Source: Aedoeadaptatus ivorii
GTDB taxonomy: Bacteria > Bacillota > Clostridia > Tissierellales > Peptoniphilaceae
Direction of reading: 5' to 3'
DNA: 64,000 bases
NCBI RefSeq assembly: GCF_030815095.1
Contig: NZ_JAUSWF010000006.1
Coordinates: 73,839-137,838 of the forward strand
The notes beneath the pieces were generated by a model that was not told the origin of the DNA, did no database searches, and saw only the letters and a list, made by a program, of their open reading frames with translations. The position numbers and the translations under genes are program-made. Below, piece after piece: positions 47,165 through 56,513 of the stretch; the stretch's first letter is position 1; every line of letters starts with the position of its first letter.

Positions 47165-48390
47165 AGAGGCTTCTATGCAGACTTTTTCTAGGGAACGAGA
47201 TTCTTCGACTCGGAATAAATTCCTCGCTCAGAATGACAAAGAGGCGTGATATAAACATTGTCATCCTGAGCGGAGCGCAGCAGAGTCGAACGGATCTCCC
47301 AGAGTTATTGCGTGACAAATTGACGGTAAAAGTCTTAACGCGCGTCTCGGCCTTGGTTTCTACGCGGACTGCCTCTAGTGAACGAGATTCTTCGACTCGG
47401 AACGGAGTTCCTCGCTCAGAATGACAGGAGGGGCGTGACAAAAACACTGTCATCCTGAGCGGAGCGAAGCGAAGTCGAATGGATCTCGAGTAGGCTATTG
47501 CGGGTCGACTGTTTGCACGATGCCTATGGCGTGTTTTATTGCTTGACGTAGTAGGGATGGTTGCGCGTCTCGGCCTCGACTTCTATGCAGTCTTTTTCCA
47601 GAGACCGAGATTCTTCGACTCGGAACAGAGTTCCTCGCTCAGAATGACAATAAGAGGTGGTTGCGCAAACAAAGACAGAGCGTGACAAAAATCTTGTCAT
47701 CCTGAATAGAGGCGGACGTCGGTCCATAAGCTATCGCACTTTCTCCCTTGTCATCCTGAGCGGAGCGAAGCGGAGTCGAACGGATCTCCGTATCCTATTG
47801 CGGGTCGCCGGGTTGCATGGTGCCTATTGCGTGTCTTATCGCCGGAAACTGAGGGCACAGTCGTGCGTTTCGGCTTTGGCTTCTATGTAGACTCAATATA
47901 GCGTACGAGATTCTTCGACTCGGAACGAAGTTTCTCGCTCAGAATGACAGGGGGGGCGTGACAAAAACACTGTCATCCTGAGCGAAGTCGAATGGATCTC
48001 GAGTAGGCTATTGCGGGTCGACTGTTTGCACGATGCCTATGGCGTGTTTTATTGCTTGACGTAGTAGGGATGGTTGCGCGTCTCGGCCTCGACTTCTTCG
48101 CAGTCTTTTTCTAGGGAACGAGATTCTTCGACTCGGAACAGGGTTCCTCGCTCAGAATGACAGGGGGGCGTGACAAAAACACTGTCATCCTGAGCGGAGC
48201 GAAGCGAAGTCGAATGGATCTCGAGTAGGCTATTGCGGGTCGACTGTTTGCACGATGTCTATGGCGTGTTTTATTGCCTGCGCAATAGGGATGACCGTGC
48301 GTCTCGGCCTCGACTTCTTCGCAGTCTTTTTCTAGGGAACGAGATTCTTCGACGCGAAACGAAATCTCGCTCAGGACAATAGGCGCGGAT
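47165..48390. repeat. Array of about 225-bp repeats with inverted arms
   Basis: The 1.3 kb between the peptidase and YhgE genes holds no gene. It consists of five or six degenerate copies of one unit, beginning near 47165, 47343, 47566, 47868, 48076 and 48301 (last cut short). Each has a forward arm GAGATTCTTCGACTCGGAAC..., TCCTCGCTCAGAATGACA and, about 25 bp on, a reverse arm TGTCATCCTGAGCGGAGCGA...GTCGAA..GGATCTC. The two arms are complementary, so each unit can fold into a long stem. A linker (GTAGGCTATTGCGGGTCGAC, then TTTGCACGATG.CTATGGCGTG) is nearly identical in three copies. Frames open through the array but these are not genes. Confidence 0.88.
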
Positions 48391-48436
48391 AATTTTTGGC
48401 GGAAGAAAAACCCCTCCGCCAGGGGAAGGGTTGCAT

Positions 48437-50617
48437 TCACATGATTTTTGTATCTTCCAATTTTTCCGAAAAGGCGGTGTTTAGTCGCATAACGGGTTTT
48501 CGCAGTACGAGGCCCAAAAGGAGAGCGCCGGCCAGGTAGTTTTGTAGCAGAAGGAGTTCGCGCCAAAAAGTATTTTTGTAAAAGCCGCCGATGGCTTCTT
48601 TCATAGCGTTCATGCTGTGCACAAAGGGCAGAAAGGGATAGATACGGCGGAAGAAGGGCGGCGCCACATCGATGGGGAAGGTGCCGCCGGAACCCGCAAC
48701 TTGGACGACCATGAGTACGACACAAAGGGCTTTTCCGATGTCGCCGAAGGAGATGGTGAGGGTGTAGATGAGTATGGTGAAAATGAATCCCGACACCCAG
48801 CCGGCAAGCAGAAAGTGGAAGGGGTGGGGGCATTGAATGCCGAGGAAGTAGAGGTCTCCCAGGGCGATAAGGCTGCTTTGAACGAAGGAGATAAAAAGGA
48901 AGAGGCCCAGCCGACCGAAGTAGGTTTGATAGGGCTTGAATTTGCCGTATTTTTTACGATAAGAATCGGGCGTTTCCACATGGATCAGCGCGACTTGTAT
49001 AACGGCACCGACCCATAGGGAGAGGGTGGAGTAGAAAGCGGCCATGGCGGAGCCGTAATTTTCGACGGGATAAACCCGGTGTACCGCGGTTTGAACGGGG
49101 CGGGAGAGGAACCGGCTCACCGTATCGGAATCCTGTGCCAAAAGGCGATCGAGTTTTTCCGATTCGGGCGCGTTTTCTACCTCCATGGTGCGCGAGTAGA
49201 GTCCGTCGACGCTGCGCTTTGCGTTGTCGAGCAGTTGTACCGACGCGTCCATATTTGCGTTCAGCCGCCCGAGGTCGTTTTGTATATCGGCGGAAAGAGC
49301 GGCCACTTGTGCGGTGGCGGCATCGGCGCTCTGCCAGGCGTCCTCGAGATTGCCACGCGTTTCGTCGAGGTCGCTTTTTACGCGCGCAAATCGCCCCATG
49401 ACGCCGTTGGAAAAGTCGCCGCGGAGCGCTTCGAGGTTTTCGCGATTCTTCTTTTGTAAGGATGCAAATTTTTCCTGTAGGGCGTCGGCTTCTTCTCGGG
49501 TCAGATTCTTTTTTTCCGTCGCGGTGCGCAGGGTTGAAATCATGGATTCTTCGAAGGCGATGCTCCGCTCGATTTTTGCATTTGCCGCATCGAGGCCCGT
49601 AAGCGGTGCGGGGAGCGCCTCGTTAAATTCTGTCAGTTTGTCCTGCACATGGCGTTTGTCCTCGACATCCTGTGTGAGGGTCTGCACTAGCGACTCGGTG
49701 GCGGCGATGGATTGCGCCATATTGTCGTCCGCGCGGACAAAGGCGTCATCTACGTCGCTAGAAAGTCGGTCTAAGTAGTCGAGGTTTTGGTCGACGCTTT
49801 GTTTTAAGGCGTCGTTTAAGGGCGCAAGGGATGCCTCTGTCTGTTTCAAGTTTTCGCGTCCGCTCTTCAAATCGTGCATAGCGCCCGTTACGGTATCGGA
49901 TGAGATTTCCATAAAGCCGTCGGCCGTCGCCATCACATTCGAAGAGGAGCGGGCGAGGCTCTGAAAGGCGCGAAGGGTGGAGATTTGTCCGCTCAGCGAA
50001 TTCGACGTTTTTTGCAGCCGTTCCCTTAATGTGGCGAGCACATCGTCTTCGTTTGAGGCGCGCACTTGGTCGGAAAAAGAAAGGATGCTGTCGAAGGAGG
50101 TGGCGTAGAGGGTCTTGGTAAATGTTTCTTTTACCATATCGGTGACGGCGCCGGCGCCCTTGCCGGTGACTTTGGGCGCGATGGCGTTTTTCTTTTCGTT
50201 GCCGTAATATAAAAGCGACGGCGCTTCGGCCTCGGGGGAAAGGAACGAGAACATTTTTTGGCTAAAATCGGCAGGGATGACGATGGCGGCGTAGTATTTG
50301 CCGCTTTTTACCCCGGCAATGGCCTCATCTTTGTCGGTGAAGGTCCAGTCCATCTGATCGTTGACGCCGAGATTCAGCTTGATCTTTTCGCCGATATTGA
50401 CGCGGGCGGGCACGAAGGCGGGGGTGTAGCCTTCGTCCTCGTTTGCGATTGCGACTCGGATTCCCGCGGTTTCCGTATAGGGATCCCAGGAGGCGGCGAT
50501 GTTGAACCAGGCATAAAGACAGGGGATTAGGCTGACGCCCAACACGACCACCAGGACGATGCTGTTGTCTTTGAGGCGCATAAAATCCTCTTTTATGTGA
50601 TTAAAAATCATCTTCAT
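48437..50617 (-). CDS. YhgE/Pip-domain membrane protein, first copy
   Basis: Protein of 726 aa with the YhgE/Pip plan. A membrane segment near residues 20-40 ends in SLIPCLYAWFNIAASWDPY, and an extracellular region follows with VAIANEDEGYTP and AIVIPADFSQKMFSFLS. Next is a long coiled-coil region (about 180-480), then five or six C-terminal membrane segments of the ABC-2 permease type. The family includes phage-infection protein and EsaA-like components linked to type VII secretion, but no other secretion genes are near. Its gene overlaps the end of its homologue upstream by 17 nt, so both are co-transcribed on the minus strand. Confidence 0.88.
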   Translation of the reverse strand: MKMIFNHIKEDFMRLKDNSIVLVVVLGVSLIPCLYAWFNIAASWDPYTETAGIRVAIANEDEGYTPAFVPARVNIGEKIKLNLGVNDQMDWTFTDKDEAIAGVKSGKYYAAIVIPADFSQKMFSFLSPEAEAPSLLYYGNEKKNAIAPKVTGKGAGAVTDMVKETFTKTLYATSFDSILSFSDQVRASNEDDVLATLRERLQKTSNSLSGQISTLRAFQSLARSSSNVMATADGFMEISSDTVTGAMHDLKSGRENLKQTEASLAPLNDALKQSVDQNLDYLDRLSSDVDDAFVRADDNMAQSIAATESLVQTLTQDVEDKRHVQDKLTEFNEALPAPLTGLDAANAKIERSIAFEESMISTLRTATEKKNLTREEADALQEKFASLQKKNRENLEALRGDFSNGVMGRFARVKSDLDETRGNLEDAWQSADAATAQVAALSADIQNDLGRLNANMDASVQLLDNAKRSVDGLYSRTMEVENAPESEKLDRLLAQDSDTVSRFLSRPVQTAVHRVYPVENYGSAMAAFYSTLSLWVGAVIQVALIHVETPDSYRKKYGKFKPYQTYFGRLGLFLFISFVQSSLIALGDLYFLGIQCPHPFHFLLAGWVSGFIFTILIYTLTISFGDIGKALCVVLMVVQVAGSGGTFPIDVAPPFFRRIYPFLPFVHSMNAMKEAIGGFYKNTFWRELLLLQNYLAGALLLGLVLRKPVMRLNTAFSEKLEDTKIM

Positions 50618-53138
50618 AGGCGTCGTTCCCTTTCACATATAGCAGCAATTCGTCTTCGTCCATGGCCATGAGTCGTTGTTGTCGCCGATACCGAAAGCGG
50701 CGTAGCTCCAACACGATCAGATAGATGGCGAGGAGAATAATGGTGACGACCCAAATCACCAAATAGCGGATCTTCGATTCCATACTGAACATGAGCACTA
50801 GAAAAACCAGGGGGATCGCGAAAATCGAAAGAAACGCAAGTGTCTTTTTGCGCTCGTAACGATGGAAGAAGCGTGCGTGTTTTTGACGGATTTTCTCTTT
50901 TTCTGCCTCGTCGCCGGCGAGGAGCGCGAGGATAAAATCGCCGCGGATGGGTTCTTTTTCGTGTGGATATTCCGCGTGGATCAGTTCGCTTTCGGCGAGC
51001 TTTGCATCAAAGGTTCGGCTTACGCTCCGGAGCAGCTTGGGGCCGTAGATTCCCAGTAGAAACGAAAGGGGCACGTAAGAGATGAGTATGCCCCAATCCT
51101 GTAAAAAGTGCGGCGTATAAATGCCGAGCATGGTTTCGCGCAGGCCGTCGATGCCGTAATGAAAGGGCAAAAATGGATACAGCGAACGGAAGAAGTTCGA
51201 CATCATCTCGATGGGATAGGTGCCCGAGGAACCGGGGATCTGCAGAATGAGGAGAATCACCGCCATCGCCTTACCGATATTGCGAAAGGTGACGGTAAGG
51301 GCGTAGATAATCGATACATAGGCGAATGAAGAGATAAGCGTGGTGAGGACAAAGAGCACAGGATGGACGCATTGCACCTTAAGGAGCCACAAATCGCCTA
51401 CAGAAACCACCAGTGCCTGGATTTGTCCCAGGATCACAAACAACTTCCACCGGCCCAAAAAGGCATCGGCAGCGGTGAAGTCGGCAATCTCTTCGTCTTT
51501 GTCGACGTCGATTTTTAGAATCGAGATCAAAATCATGCCGCCGACCCACAGGGCCAGATCCGTGAAAAATGGCGCCATGGCGCTGCCGTAGTTATCGCTC
51601 TTATAGATCGTATGCTCTTCGATGACGACCGGATCGCCCATAAAGGCGGAGAACCGCTTGGCATCGATATTCGGAAGAGAGAGCAACTTTTCGTAAAGTG
51701 GACCGCGCCCCAGCTGGGCGAGATCGGTGCGCAGACCCTCTATGCCCGCCTCCGCCGAAGCGAGGCTCTCGAGACCCGCGGCGACGGTATTCCGAGATTC
51801 TTTAGTGAGATATTCCATCTCTTCCAGCACTTGGTCGAATTCGTCGAGCAACAGCGGCATGGACGACAGCGTGCCCGAAAAGCGCGCGTTGACTCGATTC
51901 AGCATATCGAAATTCTGCTCCAAAAGCAGCCGCACATTTGCGCCCACCTTATCGCGGGTCGCGTTGTTCTCGTCGGAAACCGTCCGCAGGCGCTTTTGTA
52001 TGGCGCCATGACTTCGGTCCAATTCGCCGAGGGCATCGTCGAGCAATTCGCTTTGTTTTTCGATGTCGGCCAAAATGGTCCCGTTTCGTGCGTTGATATT
52101 CTGCCACTGTTCCAATACGTTCAACGGTTTGCTTTCTGCGGGTAGGGGATCGATCGATTCCAGATCGCCTAAAATCGACCGGTTGAGTGCGTTTATTTCT
52201 TGAAAATTCTGCAATCCGATGGAAAACCGGTTTTCTATCCGTCCCAACTCTCCGTCCAAGGCGGTGTACTTTCGACCGGTATAGGCATTGCCGACGTTCG
52301 CCATGGCATTTATATCCTCTACAATGTCATCATAGGCGGCGAGGACGTTCTCGCTTTCCCGGCGGGTATTTTCGAGGAGTGTGCGACTTTCGGCGAGGGA
52401 AATCTGCCCCTTTTTTACGGCGGCATCGAGTCCTGCAATGTCGGCGCGTACCGCGGCAGTCATAGAATCCATGCGGGCGAGTTTCTCGTCCATATTGCGA
52501 AGCGATTCGCCATATGCAGCGACATTCCACTGTACCTGCGTTAAAGCATGTAGGGCAGAATCCTTTTGCACCTCGCCGGTGGCGATAAAATCCCCGCTCA
52601 ACTTCGCCAGTTCATCGGCGAGGATTTCGGAGGTGGTGGCTACGAAATTGCTGTTTATCTGTTCTTCCAATGCTTCTAAGCCGCTCGATGTAATCTTGGG
52701 GGCGATGGCATTTTTCTTTTCGTTTACATAGTAATTTAGGGTGGGGAATTGGATCTCCTCGCCCTTTACAATCGAAAGAAACGACGCCGAAAAGTCCTCG
52801 GGAATCACAATGGCGGCGTAATAGGCACCGGAACGCACACCTCCGATCGCCCGGTTTTCGTCGACAAAGGTCCAGCCTAACTGGTCGTTCTTCTTTAAAT
52901 TTTCGAGTACGGTTTTTCCCACGTCGACCTGCCGTTCGCCGTATTCTACGGGACGGTCGAGATCGACGACGGCGATTTTTACGCGGTCGATGTTCCCGTA
53001 TGGGTCCATATTGGCGCCGATATTGAACCATGCATACAAAGACGGCAACAAACAGATGCCGGCAAGTACCAATAGCGCCGCCACATTGTGACGCAGGCGG
53101 TGAAAATCGCGCCGCAAAATTGCATTCGATGTTTTCAT
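50601..53138 (-). CDS. YhgE/Pip-domain membrane protein, second copy
   Basis: Protein of 845 aa, clearly homologous to the one at 48437 (both have SLIPCLYAWFNI/CLLPSLYAWFNIGA near the first membrane segment, FPTLNYYVNEKKNAIAPKIT-type motif and the same C-terminal membrane block). It is longer by a cytoplasmic C-terminal tail (about 745-845) with two more hydrophobic segments. Promoter-proximal gene of the pair; AAAGG lies before the ATG. The two may form a heteromeric membrane complex (inference). Confidence 0.88.
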   Translation of the reverse strand: MKTSNAILRRDFHRLRHNVAALLVLAGICLLPSLYAWFNIGANMDPYGNIDRVKIAVVDLDRPVEYGERQVDVGKTVLENLKKNDQLGWTFVDENRAIGGVRSGAYYAAIVIPEDFSASFLSIVKGEEIQFPTLNYYVNEKKNAIAPKITSSGLEALEEQINSNFVATTSEILADELAKLSGDFIATGEVQKDSALHALTQVQWNVAAYGESLRNMDEKLARMDSMTAAVRADIAGLDAAVKKGQISLAESRTLLENTRRESENVLAAYDDIVEDINAMANVGNAYTGRKYTALDGELGRIENRFSIGLQNFQEINALNRSILGDLESIDPLPAESKPLNVLEQWQNINARNGTILADIEKQSELLDDALGELDRSHGAIQKRLRTVSDENNATRDKVGANVRLLLEQNFDMLNRVNARFSGTLSSMPLLLDEFDQVLEEMEYLTKESRNTVAAGLESLASAEAGIEGLRTDLAQLGRGPLYEKLLSLPNIDAKRFSAFMGDPVVIEEHTIYKSDNYGSAMAPFFTDLALWVGGMILISILKIDVDKDEEIADFTAADAFLGRWKLFVILGQIQALVVSVGDLWLLKVQCVHPVLFVLTTLISSFAYVSIIYALTVTFRNIGKAMAVILLILQIPGSSGTYPIEMMSNFFRSLYPFLPFHYGIDGLRETMLGIYTPHFLQDWGILISYVPLSFLLGIYGPKLLRSVSRTFDAKLAESELIHAEYPHEKEPIRGDFILALLAGDEAEKEKIRQKHARFFHRYERKKTLAFLSIFAIPLVFLVLMFSMESKIRYLVIWVVTIILLAIYLIVLELRRFRYRRQQRLMAMDEDELLLYVKGNDAYEDDF

Positions 53139-53434
53139 AGCAAAACCTTTCTAATATACGGTTATACTATAAGTACAAATTCCCTCATTTATCCTTACCC
53201 ATTCTTATCGAGGCGCTTCGAGATACTGCCTATTGTAACACCGGGGCGAGAACTTGTGGGCACAAAGAGCAAAAAAAGGCAAACACCCGATGGCGAAATA
53301 CCGCCGTTTCTGCCTTCGAACCCGGAGGAATTCCCGGGTAAACCGAAGGTCGAGGCGATCGGACCGACGGTCGGTTGCCGAAAACCCGTCGGCGCAAGTA
53401 CAATACAATCGTAGTACAGAGGAAGGAGCAGATT
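53139..53434. promoter_or_regulatory. Divergent promoter region, YhgE pair and HTH gene
   Basis: About 300 bp without a gene. Toward the HTH gene, TTGCCG (about 53376) and TACAAT (about 53400) with an 18-bp spacer are a possible promoter. The octamer AAGTACAA occurs on each side, near 53171 by the YhgE start and near 53395 by the HTH start, as would suit a shared operator for the HTH regulator. Confidence 0.4.
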
Positions 53435-53830
53435 ATGGATAGAGAGAATATGGGCACGCTGATTGCCGCAAAGCGCAAACAACTGCAGATGACCCAATGG
53501 GATTTGGCAGAAAAAATGGGCGTTACCGACAAAGCCGTGTCCAAATGGGAGCGGAACCTTTCCGTCCCCGATACCCAATCCATACCGAAACTGGCGGAGG
53601 TGCTGGGCATGTCTGTGGAGGAGCTTATGCAAGGAAAAGAAGTCAAGACCGTTCAAAAAGACAGAGACATCGACGAGATCATTACCCTGATCTTTAAGGC
53701 GGTGTGCATGGCTATGGGAATCGCCGTCACCGTGCTGGGGATTCTGGGAAAAGTAAAACCCGAAAATGCCGTCACCATGCTCGGCATCGGCCTATTCGCC
53801 GGCGGCATTGCCCTGCTTCGAAATAAGTAA
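53435..53830 (+). CDS. XRE-family HTH regulator with membrane tail
   Basis: Protein of 131 aa from ATG 53435 (GGAAGGAG before it). Residues 1-62 are a Cro/C1 helix-turn-helix: MGTLIAAKRKQLQMTQWDLAEKMGVTDKAVSKWERNLSVPD. The C-terminal part has two hydrophobic segments (about 85-105 and 112-128), so it is a membrane-linked regulator, a common type in Bacillota. Divergent from the YhgE pair and probably its regulator (inference). Confidence 0.87.
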   Translation: MDRENMGTLIAAKRKQLQMTQWDLAEKMGVTDKAVSKWERNLSVPDTQSIPKLAEVLGMSVEELMQGKEVKTVQKDRDIDEIITLIFKAVCMAMGIAVTVLGILGKVKPENAVTMLGIGLFAGGIALLRNK

Positions 53831-53848
53831 GGGATAGAAGGGAAAAGA

Positions 53849-53874
53849 AAAGACGCGCTAGGCGCGTCTTTTTT
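53849..53874 (+). terminator. Terminator after the HTH gene
   Basis: GACGCGC-TAG-GCGCGTC (53852-53868) flanked by A and followed by a T-run; the A-rich left side lets it work in both directions. Confidence 0.92.
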
Positions 53875-53892
53875 CATGCAAAGATTCATTTC

Positions 53893-53941
53893 GTTGTCAT
53901 ACCAACATATTCTTTGCTCCTCCCGTCGTATACTGATACCA
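53893..53941 (+). promoter_or_regulatory. Crp/Fnr-type activator site and -10 of the DUF438 gene
   Basis: GTTGTCATACCAAC (53893-53906) fits GTTG-N6-CAAC, the same 14-bp pattern as the box before the Crp/Fnr gene at 56077. A -10 TATACT is at 53929-53934, giving a start near 53941. The box centre is then at -41.5, the classical class II activation position of Crp/Fnr proteins. No good -35 exists, as expected for an activated promoter. Confidence 0.6.
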
Positions 53942-53962
53942 ACAATGAAAGGAGCAAGGAAT

Positions 53963-55396
53963 ATGCAACAAATAAATTTGAATACTTCGATATACACATT
54001 GACGAAAGAATATCCCGAACTGATCGGCGTGCTCGCCGATCTGGGCTTTGGCGAGATCAAAAAGAAGGCCCTTCGGCACACGGTGGGGAAGATAATGACG
54101 ATCGAAAAGGGTGCGAAGGCAAAGGGGATCCCGATGGATGCGGTGCGCGCTGCGCTCCGAAAAAGCGGGTTCGAGCCGGTGGCAGGAAAGGGCGAGGCAG
54201 CGCCGTCTCGCGTTGCGCAGCTGAAGTCGTATCTCGCGCGTCTGGGTGCGGGCGAGGATTTGGAGCGGGTGCGAAGGGATTTTGCCGCGGCGTTTGAAGA
54301 TGTGGCCGCCTCCGAAATTATGGAAGCGGAGCAGGCGATGCTCGCAGAGGGCACGCCTTTGGAGGAGGTGCAACGTCTGTGCGATCTGCATTCGGCGCTC
54401 TTTCACGGGGCCACGAGGGAAGAGCGGATCGCCGCCGCCGAAACCGCAGTGGCGGAATCTGTTCGCAATCAAAAAGCGCCCGCAGAAGGTGAGCGCGCGC
54501 GTCATTTGTATGCGATGGTGGGGCATCCGCTCCATACGCTGCGACAAGAAAACCGGGCGTTGGAGAAATTGCTGCAAGGGGCGAAGGATGCCCTGAATCG
54601 CAACGAAGGCGTGAAAGAGTACGTGGACGCCATTGCCGATGTGTCGATCCACTACGCCAAGAAGGGCGATCTCCTGTACCCCCATTTGAAAGCGGCGTAC
54701 GGCGTTTCCGGTCCCTCGAATGTCATGTGGACGGTGGACGGGGAGCTGCGAAAGGCGCTGCGGCACCTCCAAGGCGAAGACAGTGCGGCGGAACTCATGG
54801 CGCTCTTTGCACGCATGGAAGAGATGATCTACAAAGAAGAAAATATCCTCTTTCCCATATGCGTCGAACACTTTACCGATGCCGATTGGCGGGGCATCTA
54901 CCGAGATATGAAGGCATATCCCGAAGCGTTCGGCGTGTCGAGCGCGCGGTGGGAAGCGGGGGAATCCGCGCCGAAAAACGCGCCCGATACCGGCGGGCGC
55001 ATCGCTCTTTCCGGCGGTTCCGTGAAGCCCGAAGAGATTTCTGCGCTGCTCAACACCCTGCCCCTCGAGATCACTTTTATCGATGCCGAGGACACGAACC
55101 GCTATTTTAACGACGGCCCCAAGATTTTCCACCGCCCATCGATGGCGCTGGGCCGATCGGTGTATAGTTGCCACCCGCCCAAAATCGAGCCGGTGGTGCG
55201 CAAAATGATCGCCGATTTTAAGAGCGGGGCCAAGGACGAGGTGACCGTGCGCACCGAAAAGGCCGGTCGCAAGGTCGAAGTGCGCTATATGGCCGTGCGC
55301 GACGGCGATCGCTATCTGGGTACTATGGAGACCGTTCGCGATCTCACCGACGACGAAGCGCGCCCTCTCCGCAAAGGGGGAACAACGCCCGCCTAG
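53963..55396 (+). CDS. DUF1858-DUF438-hemerythrin-PAS protein
   Basis: Cytoplasmic protein of 477 aa from ATG 53963 (GGAGC 9-13 nt before it). Order: DUF1858-like segment (about 5-60, LNTSIYTLTKEYPELIGVLADLGF), DUF438 region (about 80-150), and a hemerythrin-like helical domain with spaced His/Glu (about 200-330: HPLHTLRQENRAL, HYAKKGDLLYPHL, EEMIYKEENILFPICVEH). A PAS domain ends it (about 370-477). Di-iron hemerythrin domains bind O2 or NO, so a role in oxygen or nitrosative stress is likely. It meets the Crp/Fnr gene tail to tail with 4 nt overlap, and its promoter carries that regulator's probable site. Confidence 0.87.
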   Translation: MQQINLNTSIYTLTKEYPELIGVLADLGFGEIKKKALRHTVGKIMTIEKGAKAKGIPMDAVRAALRKSGFEPVAGKGEAAPSRVAQLKSYLARLGAGEDLERVRRDFAAAFEDVAASEIMEAEQAMLAEGTPLEEVQRLCDLHSALFHGATREERIAAAETAVAESVRNQKAPAEGERARHLYAMVGHPLHTLRQENRALEKLLQGAKDALNRNEGVKEYVDAIADVSIHYAKKGDLLYPHLKAAYGVSGPSNVMWTVDGELRKALRHLQGEDSAAELMALFARMEEMIYKEENILFPICVEHFTDADWRGIYRDMKAYPEAFGVSSARWEAGESAPKNAPDTGGRIALSGGSVKPEEISALLNTLPLEITFIDAEDTNRYFNDGPKIFHRPSMALGRSVYSCHPPKIEPVVRKMIADFKSGAKDEVTVRTEKAGRKVEVRYMAVRDGDRYLGTMETVRDLTDDEARPLRKGGTTPA

Positions 55397-56061
55397 TAGG
55401 GCGCGGGGCCTTCGAGCAGACGAAAGCGATTTTTGTGAAAGGCGATCTTTCCGTCCTTTTGCATGCGGGAGAGTTCCGCCGAGAGGGCGGAGCGGTTGAC
55501 GCCCAGGTAATCGGCGAGTTCTTGGCGCGAAAAGGGAATCGAAAACTCGCGATCGCTCGCCTCGAGCGCCTGCTGCGAAAGATAGGCGAACACGCGGTCG
55601 CGGATCGACTTGGGCGCGATATGCACCATGCGGGCGGAGAGTGCGAGGTTTTTGCGGGCGGAGATGCCGACGATATTGTAGATCAGCCGGTGGTGAAAGG
55701 CGCAGGACTGCTCGCAAGTGGTGAGAATTTTGTGCATATTCAAAAACAGAATCTCGGCGTCTTCCGCCGCCACCACTTCGGTCAGGGTTTCTTTGTGCAG
55801 GGCGGCATAGGCCTCACCGAAGATCTCGCCTTCTTCCACGTGGCCGAAAATATTGGCGTCGCCCCAAAAATAGTTTATGATCACGTGCACGCTCCCCGTG
55901 AGCACCAGGCCGATCTCCGTCAGCCGCGTGTCGGCGGAAAAAATCGTATCGCCTTTTTTATACTGCCGCCGCGTGGCGGAGAGGCACACAAGCAGCCGGT
56001 CCATTTCGTCCGGGCGAATGCCGGCAAAGAGTTCGGTTTCGGTTAAAAATGCGGTGTCCAT
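55393..56061 (-). CDS. Crp/Fnr-family regulator
   Basis: Transcription factor of about 222 aa from ATG 56061 (AAGGGAGA before it; a longer frame to 56103 would run through the operator). N-terminal cyclic-nucleotide-binding fold (about 10-130: FSADTRLTEIGLVLTGSVHVII, EGEIFGEAYAAL) and C-terminal winged helix (about 150-222: SRQELADYLGVNRSALSAELSRMQKDGKI). No N-terminal Cys cluster as in Fnr. Two or three Cys occur mid-protein (CEQSCAF). Together with the hemerythrin protein it resembles HcpR-like NO-responsive regulators (inference). Divergent from the cupin gene. Confidence 0.88.
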   Translation of the reverse strand: MDTAFLTETELFAGIRPDEMDRLLVCLSATRRQYKKGDTIFSADTRLTEIGLVLTGSVHVIINYFWGDANIFGHVEEGEIFGEAYAALHKETLTEVVAAEDAEILFLNMHKILTTCEQSCAFHHRLIYNIVGISARKNLALSARMVHIAPKSIRDRVFAYLSQQALEASDREFSIPFSRQELADYLGVNRSALSAELSRMQKDGKIAFHKNRFRLLEGPAPY

Positions 56062-56076
56062 CTTTTCTCCCTTTCC

Positions 56077-56090
56077 GTTGTTAGAACAAC
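56077..56090. promoter_or_regulatory. Palindromic operator between Crp/Fnr and cupin genes
   Basis: GTTGTTAGAACAAC is a perfect 14-bp palindrome 16 bp before the regulator start, so it should mediate autoregulation. On the plus strand candidate -10 boxes TATAGT (56108) or TAAGAT (56113) put it at -36.5 or -41.5 for the cupin gene. Confidence 0.6.
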
Positions 56091-56161
56091 ATACTTTTCC
56101 CATTCAGTATAGTAAGATTTGTAAATGAAGACAAGTGTTTCGAGTGCAAGGAGGTTTTGGT

Positions 56162-56506
56162 ATGCACGAAATCATGAAAAATATAGAAAAAGCGACCGCC
56201 CTCTCCCTAAAGGAGCAGGTCAGCTACCAAGAAGGGCAGGTGGTTTCGAAGACCATCGCCCAAAACGACGGCATCTCCCTCACTTTATTTTCCTTCGATG
56301 TCGGCGAAGAGATTTCGACCCACGTCTCCGACGGCGACGCCTTGGTGCTCTGCCTGGACGGCACGGGCGAAATTGCCATCGACGGCGAAGCGTCTGTGGT
56401 AGAAGAAGGCGACGCCATTTTGATGCCGGCGGGGCATCCCCACGCCGTGCGCGCCAAAGCGCGGTTTAAGATGCTCTTGATCGTCGTCAAACCGTCCGAT
56501 CAGTAG
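56162..56506 (+). CDS. Cupin-domain protein
   Basis: Small beta-barrel protein of 114 aa. The cupin motifs are STHVSDGDALVLCLDGTGEIAIDGE and GDAILMPAGHPHAVRA, with His residues in place to bind a metal. ATG 56162 follows AAGGAGG. Function is not specific; cupins of this size often protect against stress or modify small molecules. Divergent from the Crp/Fnr gene and perhaps under its control. Confidence 0.85.
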   Translation: MHEIMKNIEKATALSLKEQVSYQEGQVVSKTIAQNDGISLTLFSFDVGEEISTHVSDGDALVLCLDGTGEIAIDGEASVVEEGDAILMPAGHPHAVRAKARFKMLLIVVKPSDQ

Positions 56507-56513
56507 CCGCGCC

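Noticed and set aside
47165..48390. CRISPR array
   Set aside because: Units are about 225 bp with inverted arms and degenerate spacing; no short constant repeat with unique spacers and no cas genes.
47104..48833. Several 60-240-codon frames in the repeat array
   Set aside because: They read through repeated palindromic DNA in many frames, lack ribosome-binding sites and give Arg/Ser-rich products.
53897..55717. 606-codon open frame on the minus strand
   Set aside because: Antisense to the DUF438-hemerythrin gene, rich in Arg and His, no recognisable domain; the plus-strand frame has clear domains and a ribosome-binding site.
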